Assembly (NCBI RefSeq): GCF_014208105.1
Contig: NZ_JACHMQ010000001.1
Location: 4,774,001 to 4,838,000 of the forward strand
DNA length: 64,000 nucleotides
Reading direction: 5' to 3'
DNA from: Actinomadura coerulea
GTDB lineage: Bacteria; Actinomycetota; Actinomycetes; Streptosporangiales; Streptosporangiaceae
Shown: positions 35,301-42,741 of the stretch, in pieces
Layout of the letters: each line of letters begins with the position of its first letter
Numbering within the stretch: the stretch's first letter is position 1
Notes under the pieces: generated by a model
Database searches by the model: none
What the model saw: the letters and a program-made list of their open reading frames with translations, nothing else
Told to the model about the DNA's origin: nothing
Translations under genes and position numbers: made by a program

Positions 35301-35619
35301 GCTGACCCGCCCCCACCGCGACGACCCGCGCCTGGCCGAGAAGTGGGACCTCATCGTCTTCGGCCTCGAACTCGGCACCGCCTACTCCGAGCTGATCGAC
35401 CCGATCCTCCAGCGGCAGCGGCTGACCGAGCAGTCGCTCCAGGCCGCGGGCGGCGACCCGGAGGCCATGGAGCTGGACGAGGACTTCCTGCGCGCCCTGG
35501 AGTACGCGATGCCGCCCGCGGGCGGCATGGGCATGGGCATCGACCGGCTGCTGATCACGCTGACGGGCCGCAGCATCCGCGAGACGATCCCGTTCCCGCT
35601 GGTGCGCCCCGGCTCCTAG
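32320..35619 (+). CDS. lysX: Bifunctional lysylphosphatidylglycerol synthase/lysyl-tRNA synthetase
   Basis: A 1099-residue fusion. Residues 1-210 hold six or seven membrane helices; about 215-560 is the DUF2156/MprF-like transferase (YFALRRDKDVIVAPNGKAAIAYR, SFVPWGRAGLSLDLMRRD); about 600-1099 is a class II lysyl-tRNA synthetase with its OB fold and motifs (RFRNEG-like SFRNEGVSQRHNPEFTMLEAY, and GMGMGIDRLLITLTG). The enzyme charges tRNA-Lys and transfers lysine to phosphatidylglycerol, reducing membrane negative charge and raising resistance to cationic peptides. ATG 32320 follows GGAAGGGG. It diverges from the kinase operon, so envelope signalling may control it. Confidence 0.95.
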   Translation: MTEQGQQRGLRGEWGRLIQAAPTIFFWYTRLSGILSLLAWVSYGLILEIADIWALRWIGYLGWFPSVPIGLLWMLLSMGVRRRKKAAWRILVLIFCLPTALGVTAVLTTLFNPDKPTPVGLIVTAAVYLAVLGLLISARGQFTTLPDRANRRLATVVFTSLLIVTCGIGTFLVTLTDRNSRGDFWTHPLYAVSQTVLGPRVTGKPIDVSVPFWVDVILWVLGTGLMIATFWALFRPGRRDPVLSPPEELAARALLAEYGDQDSLGYFALRRDKDVIVAPNGKAAIAYRVEGSVSLASGDPLGDPESWDQAIEAWLGECRAHAWIPGAVSVGERAARIYKRHGFDALELGDEAIVDLTDFNLDGREMRQVRQAVRRVERAGYTVRIRRHSQIPGWEMAKLIRSADAWRGEETERGFSMALGRLGDPTDGRCVMVEAFDAHGELRGLLSFVPWGRAGLSLDLMRRDRLAENGLNEYMVAKLAEKAAAVGAQQLSLNFAMLRSAFERGSQIGAGPVARLYYRFLSFASKFWQLESLYLSNAKYMPDWRPRFICYEHGRHLVRLGLAYARAEGFLPSLNRPKLDRAASMVPSDELVDKIKEIEEAAEAARAPQRRLSEQERVRHAKLDQIRAAGMEPYALGCRRTDVASGIRERHPGLAPDTRTGDSVAIAGRVVLAREHGRLIFVTLRDETGDLQVMLTADALGEDSLRLWKSLIDLGDQVGVRGEVVTSRRGELSVLASSWTLAAKCLHPLPNKSTGLSDPEARVRQRYVDFIVNDESRRMLRMRGDAVAAVRDGLRARGYLEVETPMLQPVHGGATARPFTTRINAYNMQLYLRIAPELYLKRLLVGGAGRVFELNRSFRNEGVSQRHNPEFTMLEAYEPYGDYDTMAELTRSLVVDAARAALGTTVVVRDGVEYDLAEPWQEITVYESVSKALGEEIAPGTPPERVHAFAERAGLNFDPQWGQGKVVQELFEALVEEHLAAPTFVRDYPAETSPLTRPHRDDPRLAEKWDLIVFGLELGTAYSELIDPILQRQRLTEQSLQAAGGDPEAMELDEDFLRALEYAMPPAGGMGMGIDRLLITLTGRSIRETIPFPLVRPGS

Positions 35620-36140
35620 AGGCTGCGCGGGACGGGCCGGAACCCCTGCGCCGCGAGCCACGCCCGCGCCGCTCCACGCCTGGCGTCCTCTCCCTCCGGC
35701 AGGACGCCCGGCGGAACGGGCAGCCCCTCCGCCTCATCGACCGGAAGCACGTCTCCCCGCTCGGGGTCGAGCACCTGGAAGCCGTCCTCCATCGCCGCGG
35801 CCACCGCCCCCAGGTCGACGGGAAGCGCAGCCAGCCCGGTCGGGGCCCCCACCCCGAGGGCGGCGGCGAGCTCGTCCGCCAGCTCCGCGTCGCCGGGCAG
35901 GCCGCGCTCGTTCAACTCCTCCAGGCACGCGAGGGCGAGGGGCCGCGCGTCGCGCCCCCGCGCCAGGGCGGCGACGAGCACGTCCCCGGCGTACTGGAGC
36001 ACGGGAGCCAGCGGACGCCCCCGGAGCAGCTCGGCGTCCCCGAACCCCCGGTGCGCGGCCGCCCGCAACCGCGCCAGCGCCTCATCGCCCCATTCCGTCA
36101 CGCCCACATTTGTACAGACAACCTCTGACACGCGCTCCAT
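35616..36140 (-). CDS. Conserved hypothetical protein
   Basis: A 174-residue, Ala/Leu/Arg-rich, mostly helical soluble protein that I do not recognise. The middle (LQYAGDVLVAALARGRDARPLALACLEELNERG) looks like paired amphipathic helices. ATG 36140 immediately follows the stop of the preceding gene on the same strand; GTG 36101 (VTEWGDEAL) is an alternative start. Its stop codon and that of lysX overlap on opposite strands. Confidence 0.6.
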   Translation of the reverse strand: MERVSEVVCTNVGVTEWGDEALARLRAAAHRGFGDAELLRGRPLAPVLQYAGDVLVAALARGRDARPLALACLEELNERGLPGDAELADELAAALGVGAPTGLAALPVDLGAVAAAMEDGFQVLDPERGDVLPVDEAEGLPVPPGVLPEGEDARRGAARAWLAAQGFRPVPRSL

Positions 36141-36521
36141 TCACCGGCCGCGCTTGTCCTCCACGTGCACGACCGCGAGTTCCCGGCCGTCCTGATCGCG
36201 CTTGGAGCGGCCGAGAAGGCCCACGGTCAGATCGGACGCGCCGTCCCCGGTCTCTTCGGGCGCGACATAGGTGAGGATGTCGTTGTGGTGCCCGTACACG
36301 GCCCATCCCGGCGCCTGGTCGAGATCGATCGTCCCGAAGTCGCCCGCCGGAGTGCCCCCGTGTACGGGTCCGTACTCGCGCAGCAACTCCACCGCCTGCG
36401 CGCTCAGGTCGTCCCCCGGCTCCATGAGAATGACGCACGTGCCGTTCTCGAACAGCACCCACGACTTCTCGTCGCCCTGAATGACGTCCCGCCAAACCTG
36501 GACCAGTTCCTCGGTGAGCAT
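36141..36521 (-). CDS. Conserved actinobacterial hypothetical protein
   Basis: A 126-residue soluble protein. SWVLFENGTCVILMEP, ELLREYGPVHGGTPAGDFGTI and LTVGLLGRSKRDQDG are the conserved blocks of a small protein found throughout Streptomyces-type genomes. No catalytic motif or membrane helix is seen. ATG 36521 (MLTEELVQVWRDV) matches the usual family start; the frame is open further upstream. It is co-directional with, and abuts, the next hypothetical gene, forming an operon. Confidence 0.75.
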   Translation of the reverse strand: MLTEELVQVWRDVIQGDEKSWVLFENGTCVILMEPGDDLSAQAVELLREYGPVHGGTPAGDFGTIDLDQAPGWAVYGHHNDILTYVAPEETGDGASDLTVGLLGRSKRDQDGRELAVVHVEDKRGR

Positions 36522-36693
36522 GCGCCAGATTCTGCCGAGACCCCCCGACATTCGCACTCCGATTACGCACCACCCCGGTTCCTGCCGCCCTGGTACCCGG
36601 CCCTGGACGGTGAACAATGACAATCGCCTGACGTCCGGCGGGCTCACCGCGCGAAGCGCAGGACGTGGTCGGCGCCGGCCGGGCCGGTGAGCG

Positions 36694-39600
36694 CTACCCG
36701 GCGCCCTCCCTGTACACCTCCACCGCGTACCGGAGGCGGGCCCCGACGAGCAGCGCCTCGTCCTCCGGGCATCCCAGCAGCCGCGTGACCAGCTCGACGA
36801 CCTGGTCGTCGGTCAGATCCGGCTCGAGCTCGGCGACGTGCCCCACGATCTCGATCAGCTCGGGCCGCTTGTAGGACGCGATCGACCGCCCGCGCCGAAC
36901 CCGCGTCTGCCCAGCCGAGCCCCCACCCGCCGGCCGCCGCCCCGCCCCTTCCGCCTGCACCGGGCCCTGCGCCCCGGACTGTTCCTGCTGGCGCGGCGGC
37001 TCCGCCGGCCCCGCCCCCTCAGCCCGCGGCCCAGCCTGCGCCTGCTGCTGGGAGGCCTCCGGCTGCGGGCGAGGCTGGTCTCGTTGCGCGCGCTGCTGCG
37101 TAGGTTCGGGTTGCGGTGGCACCTCCGGCTGCGAGCGGGGCTGCTGCTGCGCGGGCTCCGGCTGCGGGCGGGGCTGCGGCTGTTGCGGGGGCCGGGCTTG
37201 CCGGGGCGGGGGCTGTGGGGGGTTCGGGAGCGGGCCGGGCTTGCCCCAGATCGCGGGGATGTCCGATCGTCCGTGAGGCGGGGCGTGCCCGGCCTCCGGG
37301 GTGCGGGGGTTGGGGCCCGTGGCCTGGGCGCCCGGCTCCCGGGCGGGCTCGTCGCGCCTCACGGCGTCCAACCGCCGGGGCGGAAGGCTGCCGCCGCGCC
37401 CGCCCGGCCGGCTCTGCACCTGCTGCTCCTCCCCCTGCGACTCCCGGCGCGCCGCGTCCAGCCGCCGGGGCGGGACGCCCTGGCCGGAGGCGCCCGTGCC
37501 CGGGCGCGCAGGCGGCCGAGCGCGCACGTCCTGCTGAGTCACGTCCGGCCGGTCCCCCGGCGCCGGTGCGGGCCCTTGCGGGCGCGCAGGCGGCCGGGCG
37601 CGCGGGTCGCGGCGTGGTTCCTCTGGGCGCTCTTCCGCACGCGGGGCGTGGGTGCGCGCGTCTTCGTCCTGACGCGGGGGCCGCCCTCGCACGTCTTCTT
37701 TCGGTCGTTCCAACGGGCGCGGGTCGCGCGGCCTCGTGCCTTCTTCCTTTCGCGGCGCCGCCGGCGGGACGGCGCGGGCGGGCGGCTGGGGGCGGAGGTC
37801 CTGCCGCGTCATTTCCGGCCGTTCGGCCGCGCGTGGATCGGGGATGCGCGGGTCTGCCTCCTTGCGCGGCGGCCGGGGGGTCGGGGGCTGGATCGGGATG
37901 TCTCGCTGGGTCACGTCCGGGCGCTCGGACATGGGGCGCGCGGCGGGAGGAGGCGCGGTGCGGGGCGTGGTGAGGGCGGCGAAGAGCGGGGTGGTCGGGG
38001 TGATCACTTCGTGCAGGTGGGAGGGGAGGCGCAGGCCCGGCGGCGGGCCTTCGGGAGGTGGCAGGCCGGGGCCGGACGGGCCGACGAGGATGGTGCGGGG
38101 CGCGTGCCAGAGGACGAAGAGGGCCTCGGCGCCCGCCTCGTGCTCGCCGTCCACGATGACGACGTCGAAGTCGTCGGGGGCGGGCGGGAGGACGTCCGGG
38201 ACGCGCCACAGGGGCAGGATCCACGCGGGCACGATGTCGGGTCCGGAGCGGGCGAGGGCGGACGCGGCGGCGCGGGCGGCGGTGAGGCCGGCGCGGGCCT
38301 CGCGGAGGGCGCTCTCGGCCTCGGCGAGGGCGTCGCGGAGGCGGTCCGCGGCGGCGGGGCCGGTGGAGGCGGCGCGGCGCCGGGCCCACGTCCAGGCGTC
38401 GTCCCAGCGGCGGGCGCGGTCGTGCCAGACCTCGTCGCCGTCGGTGGCGATCAGGAGGTTGGCGAGGTCGGGGTGGACGGCGCGGACGCGGGCGACCAGC
38501 TCCTCGCAGCGGATCTGCCGGGAGCGCTCGTGCCGGGCCTCGGCGAGGGCGCCGAGGGCGCGGCCGTAGGCGGCGGCGTCGCGGGCGTCGACCGCGGCGA
38601 GCGCGGCGCCCAGTTCGGGGGGATCGTCGACGCCGACGGGGCCGATCGAGTCGCGCAGGGCGTCCAGGTCGGCGGTGGCGCGGCTGACGCCGAGGCCTTC
38701 GAGGGCGTTGCGCAGGGCCGCGGCGTAGTCGTGCCACTGGATCGGGTGGACGAGCGGGACGCGGAAGCCGGAGCGTTCGAGGAGCCGCCGCGTCGAGTCC
38801 AGCGCGGTCATCGCGTCGCGGACGCGGGCGAGCCGGGCGTGCGCGCGGACGAAGCGGGCGACGCGCTCGCCGGGCGGCAGGTCGGCCGGGAAGGAGATGC
38901 CGGCGGCCTCCCACACGTACTGCAGCTCCCGGCAGGTGATCCGCACCATGAGGTCGGTGTGGGCGATGTCGAGCAGCTCCGGCGTGGTCGGCGCCGCGCC
39001 GTCCACCTTCACCGTGGCGAGGAGGGGCTCGGCCTGGCGCTGGGCGCCGGACCGCAGCGGGCCGCGCTTGAGGACGCCGCCGTCGGCCAGGTAGGCGCGC
39101 AGGTCCTGGGCGGCGGCGGCGAGGCCGCGCAGGTCGGCGTCGGAGGGCAGCTCGACGCGGTGGCCGCTCAGCCCGCCGAGGGCGCGCTCGGCCCACTGGG
39201 CGCGGGACGTCATCTCCACGACGCGGGCCCAGATCAGGGGGCGCCGCTCGGCGAGTGCGTCGCCGAGGGCGCGGACGGCGAGGTCGGAGGGGTTCCAGCC
39301 GCCCGGGTGGCCCTCCAGGCCGAGGTCGCGGAGCGCGGCGCCGACGACGGAGGCGTCCCCGTCGAGGCGGGCGAGGAGGGTGACGTCGCTGTCGCGCAGG
39401 AGCTGCGACAGCTCGGTCCTGGACCGTTCGGCGCGCTCGGCGGCGGCGGCCTCCGCCTCGATCAGGGTGCGGACGTAGGCGGCGCTCGGCAGCGCGCCCG
39501 GGTCGACGTCCCGCTGCTCGGTGCGGGCCTTGCGCTCGGCGGTCTCCTCCGCGAGGAGGACGACCAGCTCGGCCGCCTCGGACCGGGAGATCGGCGGGCC

Positions 39601-40785
39601 GGGCGGCAGGTCGGGCCGGACCGGCATCCACGACAGCTCGGGCTCCTCGCCGCGCAGGTCGGGCGGCGGCTCGGCCGGCCCGCCGCCGCGCAGCCGCTCG
39701 GTGATCTCGGCGACCCGCAGGGCGGCGGCCTCCTCGCGCTCGGCGAGGGCGTCGAGTTCGGGGGCCCCGGCGGCGCGGACCGCGTCGGCCACGCGGGCCG
39801 CCATGGCCGCGTCGGTGGCGGTGAGGGCGGCGAGGCCGGGCGGCAGCGCGCCGCGCAGGGCGGCGGACGCGGCCGGGCCGGACGTGGCGACGAGCACCCT
39901 GCGCCCCCGCGCCAGCAGCCCGGCCAGCAGGTCGGGGACGGTCTCCGGCGCCCGCTCCGGTATGTGCATGACCTGGGGTTTCAGGTCCGGGGAGACGAAC
40001 CGCGCGACGCCCTCGGGGACGCCGCGCGGCAGCAGGCTCAGCAGCCTGGCGTGGTGGTCGGCGACGGCCTCGCAGCCCGCCGGGCGGACGACGAGGGCGG
40101 GCGCGAGGCGCAGCCGCGGGACGGGCGAGGCGGTGTCGGCGTCGGGCGTCCAGTCCTCGCGGTAGTCGGCGGGGCTCGTCAGCGCGACCTGGCACCACTT
40201 GCGCAGAACGTCGCCGACGGAGGCGCTGAGCCCGAAGCCCTGCCCGGCCTGCACGGCGTCGGCGATCCAGTCGGCGGGCCGGAAGCCGGGGTGCCCGGAC
40301 AGCAGTTCCCGGTCGCGCAGGGTCGTGTGCCCGGCGAGGACGACGTCGACGCGCTCGGTCCGCTCGTCCAGGACGATCCGGACGGGCGTGCTCAGCAGGT
40401 GGTCGTGGACGGCGGGCCGCCACGACAGCAGGCCCGTCGCGAGGACGGCCTCCTCGCCGGCCAGCTCGCGCAGGACGCGGTACCAGTTGCGGAGGGCGAG
40501 CCAGCCGTCGAACTCCTCCAGCACGACCGGTGGAGTCAGCGGGATGACCGGGACGCTGAACAGCACCTCGCCGGGACCGGCGTCGGCCTCGACGTAGACG
40601 TCGCCGGGCAGCCCGGCCAGCCAGTGGACGTGGTCGTGGTCGGCGAGGTCGCGCGAGGGGCGCCGCCGGGCCCGCGCGAGGTCGCGCAGGTACCCGAGCA
40701 GTCGCGCCGCGTGGTCTGCCTCCCGCGCGGCGGCTTCGTCCAGGGCCCGGCCCGGACGGCCCGGACCCGGAGCCTCGTCAGGCAC
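36694..40785 (-). CDS. Large helicase-like protein lacking Walker A, with disordered linker
   Basis: A 1363-residue protein. The N-terminal region (LGYLRDLARARRRP, VHWLAGLP) and the order of later elements resemble bacterial SF1/AAA_11-type helicases. Where the P-loop should stand, just before LLAGLLARGRRVLVATSG (near 293), the sequence is IPERAPETVPD, without GxxGxGK[ST]. A coiled-coil insertion covers about 340-860. The motif II equivalent is DFDVVIVDGEHEAG (near 870) in place of VIVDEASQ, followed by RTILVG. The second RecA domain is replaced by about 360 residues of Pro/Arg/Gln-rich sequence, then a helical end (YKRPELIEIVGHVAELEPDL). GTG start with GGGGAGGAG upstream. Likely a non-ATPase scaffold or nucleic-acid-binding protein. 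Confidence 0.75.
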   Translation of the reverse strand: MPDEAPGPGRPGRALDEAAAREADHAARLLGYLRDLARARRRPSRDLADHDHVHWLAGLPGDVYVEADAGPGEVLFSVPVIPLTPPVVLEEFDGWLALRNWYRVLRELAGEEAVLATGLLSWRPAVHDHLLSTPVRIVLDERTERVDVVLAGHTTLRDRELLSGHPGFRPADWIADAVQAGQGFGLSASVGDVLRKWCQVALTSPADYREDWTPDADTASPVPRLRLAPALVVRPAGCEAVADHHARLLSLLPRGVPEGVARFVSPDLKPQVMHIPERAPETVPDLLAGLLARGRRVLVATSGPAASAALRGALPPGLAALTATDAAMAARVADAVRAAGAPELDALAEREEAAALRVAEITERLRGGGPAEPPPDLRGEEPELSWMPVRPDLPPGPPISRSEAAELVVLLAEETAERKARTEQRDVDPGALPSAAYVRTLIEAEAAAAERAERSRTELSQLLRDSDVTLLARLDGDASVVGAALRDLGLEGHPGGWNPSDLAVRALGDALAERRPLIWARVVEMTSRAQWAERALGGLSGHRVELPSDADLRGLAAAAQDLRAYLADGGVLKRGPLRSGAQRQAEPLLATVKVDGAAPTTPELLDIAHTDLMVRITCRELQYVWEAAGISFPADLPPGERVARFVRAHARLARVRDAMTALDSTRRLLERSGFRVPLVHPIQWHDYAAALRNALEGLGVSRATADLDALRDSIGPVGVDDPPELGAALAAVDARDAAAYGRALGALAEARHERSRQIRCEELVARVRAVHPDLANLLIATDGDEVWHDRARRWDDAWTWARRRAASTGPAAADRLRDALAEAESALREARAGLTAARAAASALARSGPDIVPAWILPLWRVPDVLPPAPDDFDVVIVDGEHEAGAEALFVLWHAPRTILVGPSGPGLPPPEGPPPGLRLPSHLHEVITPTTPLFAALTTPRTAPPPAARPMSERPDVTQRDIPIQPPTPRPPRKEADPRIPDPRAAERPEMTRQDLRPQPPARAVPPAAPRKEEGTRPRDPRPLERPKEDVRGRPPRQDEDARTHAPRAEERPEEPRRDPRARPPARPQGPAPAPGDRPDVTQQDVRARPPARPGTGASGQGVPPRRLDAARRESQGEEQQVQSRPGGRGGSLPPRRLDAVRRDEPAREPGAQATGPNPRTPEAGHAPPHGRSDIPAIWGKPGPLPNPPQPPPRQARPPQQPQPRPQPEPAQQQPRSQPEVPPQPEPTQQRAQRDQPRPQPEASQQQAQAGPRAEGAGPAEPPRQQEQSGAQGPVQAEGAGRRPAGGGSAGQTRVRRGRSIASYKRPELIEIVGHVAELEPDLTDDQVVELVTRLLGCPEDEALLVGARLRYAVEVYREGAG

Positions 40786-40868
40786 CGCGGCTCCTCCCCA
40801 CGGGAATGGTGGTGCCCTGATCTAACACCCCCGGGCGGCCCCGGTCGAGCGCAATCGTTGATCTTGAG

Positions 40869-41072
40869 TCAGCGGGCGGCGGCCATGTGGCGGTCCTCGT
40901 TCGGCATCATGACCCAGAGGACCAGGTAGACGACGAACTGCGGCCCGGGCAGCAGGCACGAGAGCAGGAACAGGATCCGGACGGTCCAGGGGGTCATGCC
41001 GAACCGGCGTGCGAGACCGGCGCAGACACCGGCGATGACGCGGTCGCGGCGCGGACGGTAGAGGCCGTTCAT
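40869..41072 (-). CDS. PspC domain protein
   Basis: A 67-residue membrane protein consisting of a PspC domain: YRPRRDRVIAGVCAGLARRFGM, then WTVRILFLLSCLLPGPQFVVY and LVLWVMMPNE. PspC proteins sense envelope stress. ATG 41072 is preceded by GGAGAGAAG. It stands alone between the helicase-like gene and the HAD/MBL operon. Confidence 0.88.
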   Translation of the reverse strand: MNGLYRPRRDRVIAGVCAGLARRFGMTPWTVRILFLLSCLLPGPQFVVYLVLWVMMPNEDRHMAAAR

Positions 41073-41216
41073 GGGTTCTTCTCTCCCCGATTCGTCGAGC
41101 GGTGAACACGGCCGCGTTCTCGCGGCCACGTCTTTCACGCTACGAACCGGACGGGCGGCCCCACATCGCTCTCGCGGCCTGTTCCCCGCTGCTACCTCAG
41201 GAGTACGGGACGTCCC

Positions 41217-41978
41217 CTAGGGGGCGGCGGGCCGGCCGGCGTTGTGCTCGGCGACCAGGCTCGGCAGGCCGGCCAGGTCGTCGAGCACGAACAGGCACTC
41301 GCCGAGCGCCTCGTCGTCCTTCTGGATGTTCCCCCACGGGCCGCGGCGCAGGAACGCCGCCCGCATCCCGAACTCCATGGCGGGCCGGACGTCGTTGTCG
41401 ATGCGGTCCCCCACGTACAGGACGTGGTCGGGCAGCACGTCGGCCAGCTGGGCGCAGCGCTCGAAGAACTCCTGGGACGGCTTGCTGACGCCCCACACGT
41501 CCGAGATGCCGACGACGTCCGCGTCCAGGGCCAGCTCCGCCATCTGCTCGGCCGCCTGGACCGGCTGGTTGCCCGCGATGCCGACGTACAGGCCCTGGTC
41601 GCGCAGGCCCGACAGGCACGCCCGCGCGTCCGGGTAGAGGTCGTCGGGACCGAAACCGTTCGGGACGCCCGCCTCCTCGCGGCGCCGCTCCTCCTCCTCC
41701 AGGTCGAACCCGGGCCGGAAGTACTCGAACAGGTCCGTGTGGTCGCCGCCGGTGGCGAGCAGCGCGCCGAGCTTGGTGAGGAAGGTGTGCCTGGGCACGC
41801 CGAGCCAGTCGGCCCAGCGGCCGTAGATCTCGCCCTCGTTGACGAGGGTCTCGCCGATGTCGAAGAACACGGCCTGGATGGAGCGCGGCTCGGGGAGGCC
41901 CGCCGCGTACTCGGAGGAGCCGGCGGGCTCGTCCGGCGTCGGCTCGGCCATCGGGGGGACGCGGGGGGAGGCGTTCAC
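41217..41978 (-). CDS. HAD-superfamily hydrolase
   Basis: About 253 residues. HAD motif I is FFDIGETLVNEG, motif II is GIAGNQPV, motif III lysine is in GVSKPSQEFFERC, and motif IV is YVGDRIDNDVRPAMEFGM. The motif I second aspartate is replaced by glutamate (DIGET), a known variant in some HAD subfamilies. It is a probable small-molecule phosphatase or dehalogenase. GTG 41978 overlaps the MBL-fold stop (GTGA); ATG 41951 is the alternative. Confidence 0.88.
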   Translation of the reverse strand: MNASPRVPPMAEPTPDEPAGSSEYAAGLPEPRSIQAVFFDIGETLVNEGEIYGRWADWLGVPRHTFLTKLGALLATGGDHTDLFEYFRPGFDLEEEERRREEAGVPNGFGPDDLYPDARACLSGLRDQGLYVGIAGNQPVQAAEQMAELALDADVVGISDVWGVSKPSQEFFERCAQLADVLPDHVLYVGDRIDNDVRPAMEFGMRAAFLRRGPWGNIQKDDEALGECLFVLDDLAGLPSLVAEHNAGRPAAP

Positions 41979-42625
41979 TTGGCGGCCAGGTCCACGGAGG
42001 TGCCGGGGGTGAGGCGCGCGAACTCCTTGCCGAGTTCGTCGCCGGCGCTGGTGAGGACGCGTTCCATCACCTGGAGGCCGATGTCGTTGAGCAGCCCGTC
42101 GTGGATGGCGAAGGCGCGCCCCGGGCGGACCTCCCGCGTGTACTCGTACAGGTCGAGCGCGCGCATCCACGGCGCGTTGCCCGGCAGGCACAGCGTCGGG
42201 ACGGGCTCGGACGGGACGGTCAGCGCGTCCCCCGGGTGGAAGACCTCGCCGTCGACCAGGAACCCGACGTTCGGGATGGGCGGCAGGTCGGGATGCATGA
42301 GCTCGTGGTCCTCGCCGTAGACGTGGACGTCGAATCCGGCGATCGTGACGGCGTCGCCGTGGCCGACCTGGTGGACGCGTCCGCCGAGGTCGGCGAGGTT
42401 CTCCGCCACGGCGCGGGACGTCCACGCCTCCAGCTCGGGGCGCTCGGCCATCGCGGCGCGCAGCGCGTCGGGGTCGAAGTGGTCGAAGTGCTCATGGGTG
42501 ATCAGTACGGCGTCGGCGGCGGCCAGCGCGTCCCCGGCCTCGCTGAACGAGCCGGGGTCGATGAGGATCGTGCGGTCGTCCTCGGTGAGCTGCACGCACG
42601 CGTGTCCGAGCTTGGTGAGACGCAT
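41975..42625 (-). CDS. MBL-fold metal-dependent hydrolase (UlaG-like)
   Basis: A 216-residue metallo-beta-lactamase fold protein: MRLTKLGHACVQL opening, ILIDPGSFS, metal motif LITHEHFDHFD, then GFLVDGEVFHPGDAL. These are typical of the UlaG/RomA-like branch, which includes lactonases and phosphodiesterases. The C-terminal part (FAIHDGLLNDIGLQVMERVL) is family-typical. First gene of a two-gene operon, divergent from the aminoglycoside phosphotransferase-like gene across the KstR-type box. Confidence 0.9.
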   Translation of the reverse strand: MRLTKLGHACVQLTEDDRTILIDPGSFSEAGDALAAADAVLITHEHFDHFDPDALRAAMAERPELEAWTSRAVAENLADLGGRVHQVGHGDAVTIAGFDVHVYGEDHELMHPDLPPIPNVGFLVDGEVFHPGDALTVPSEPVPTLCLPGNAPWMRALDLYEYTREVRPGRAFAIHDGLLNDIGLQVMERVLTSAGDELGKEFARLTPGTSVDLAAK

Positions 42626-42681
42626 CCGGCGATTTTTTCACGGGGGCCGCCCGGCCCATTGACCACCCCCCGCACCGTTGA

Positions 42682-42695
42682 TAGAACACGTTCTA
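42682..42695. promoter_or_regulatory. KstR-type operator
   Basis: TAGAACACGTTCTA fits the actinobacterial KstR consensus TnnAACnnGTTnnA at every fixed position, with perfect 6-base arms. It overlaps the -10 hexamer TAGAAC (42682-42687) of a plus-strand promoter whose -35 TTGACC lies at 42659-42664 (17-base spacer), placing the downstream pair of genes, and possibly the divergent MBL/HAD operon, under KstR-like control. Confidence 0.75.
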
Positions 42696-42741
42696 ATTTG
42701 GGCGCGACCACGGCCAGCAGGCACGGCGAGGAGGCGGTGCG

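Noticed and set aside
32107..35661. A 1184-codon minus-strand open frame
   Set aside because: It lies opposite lysX, whose motifs are unambiguous; the antisense product is low-complexity.
36643..36693. A short tail (VALTGPAGADHVLRFAR then stop) after the helicase-like gene
   Set aside because: It might be the end of a deleted gene, but 17 residues without a family match are not enough to annotate.
36838..40929. A 1363-codon plus-strand open frame
   Set aside because: It is antisense to the helicase-like gene; its composition (Arg/Gly/Ala-rich, no domain) is typical of high-GC shadow frames, while the minus strand has a ribosome-binding site and coherent motifs.
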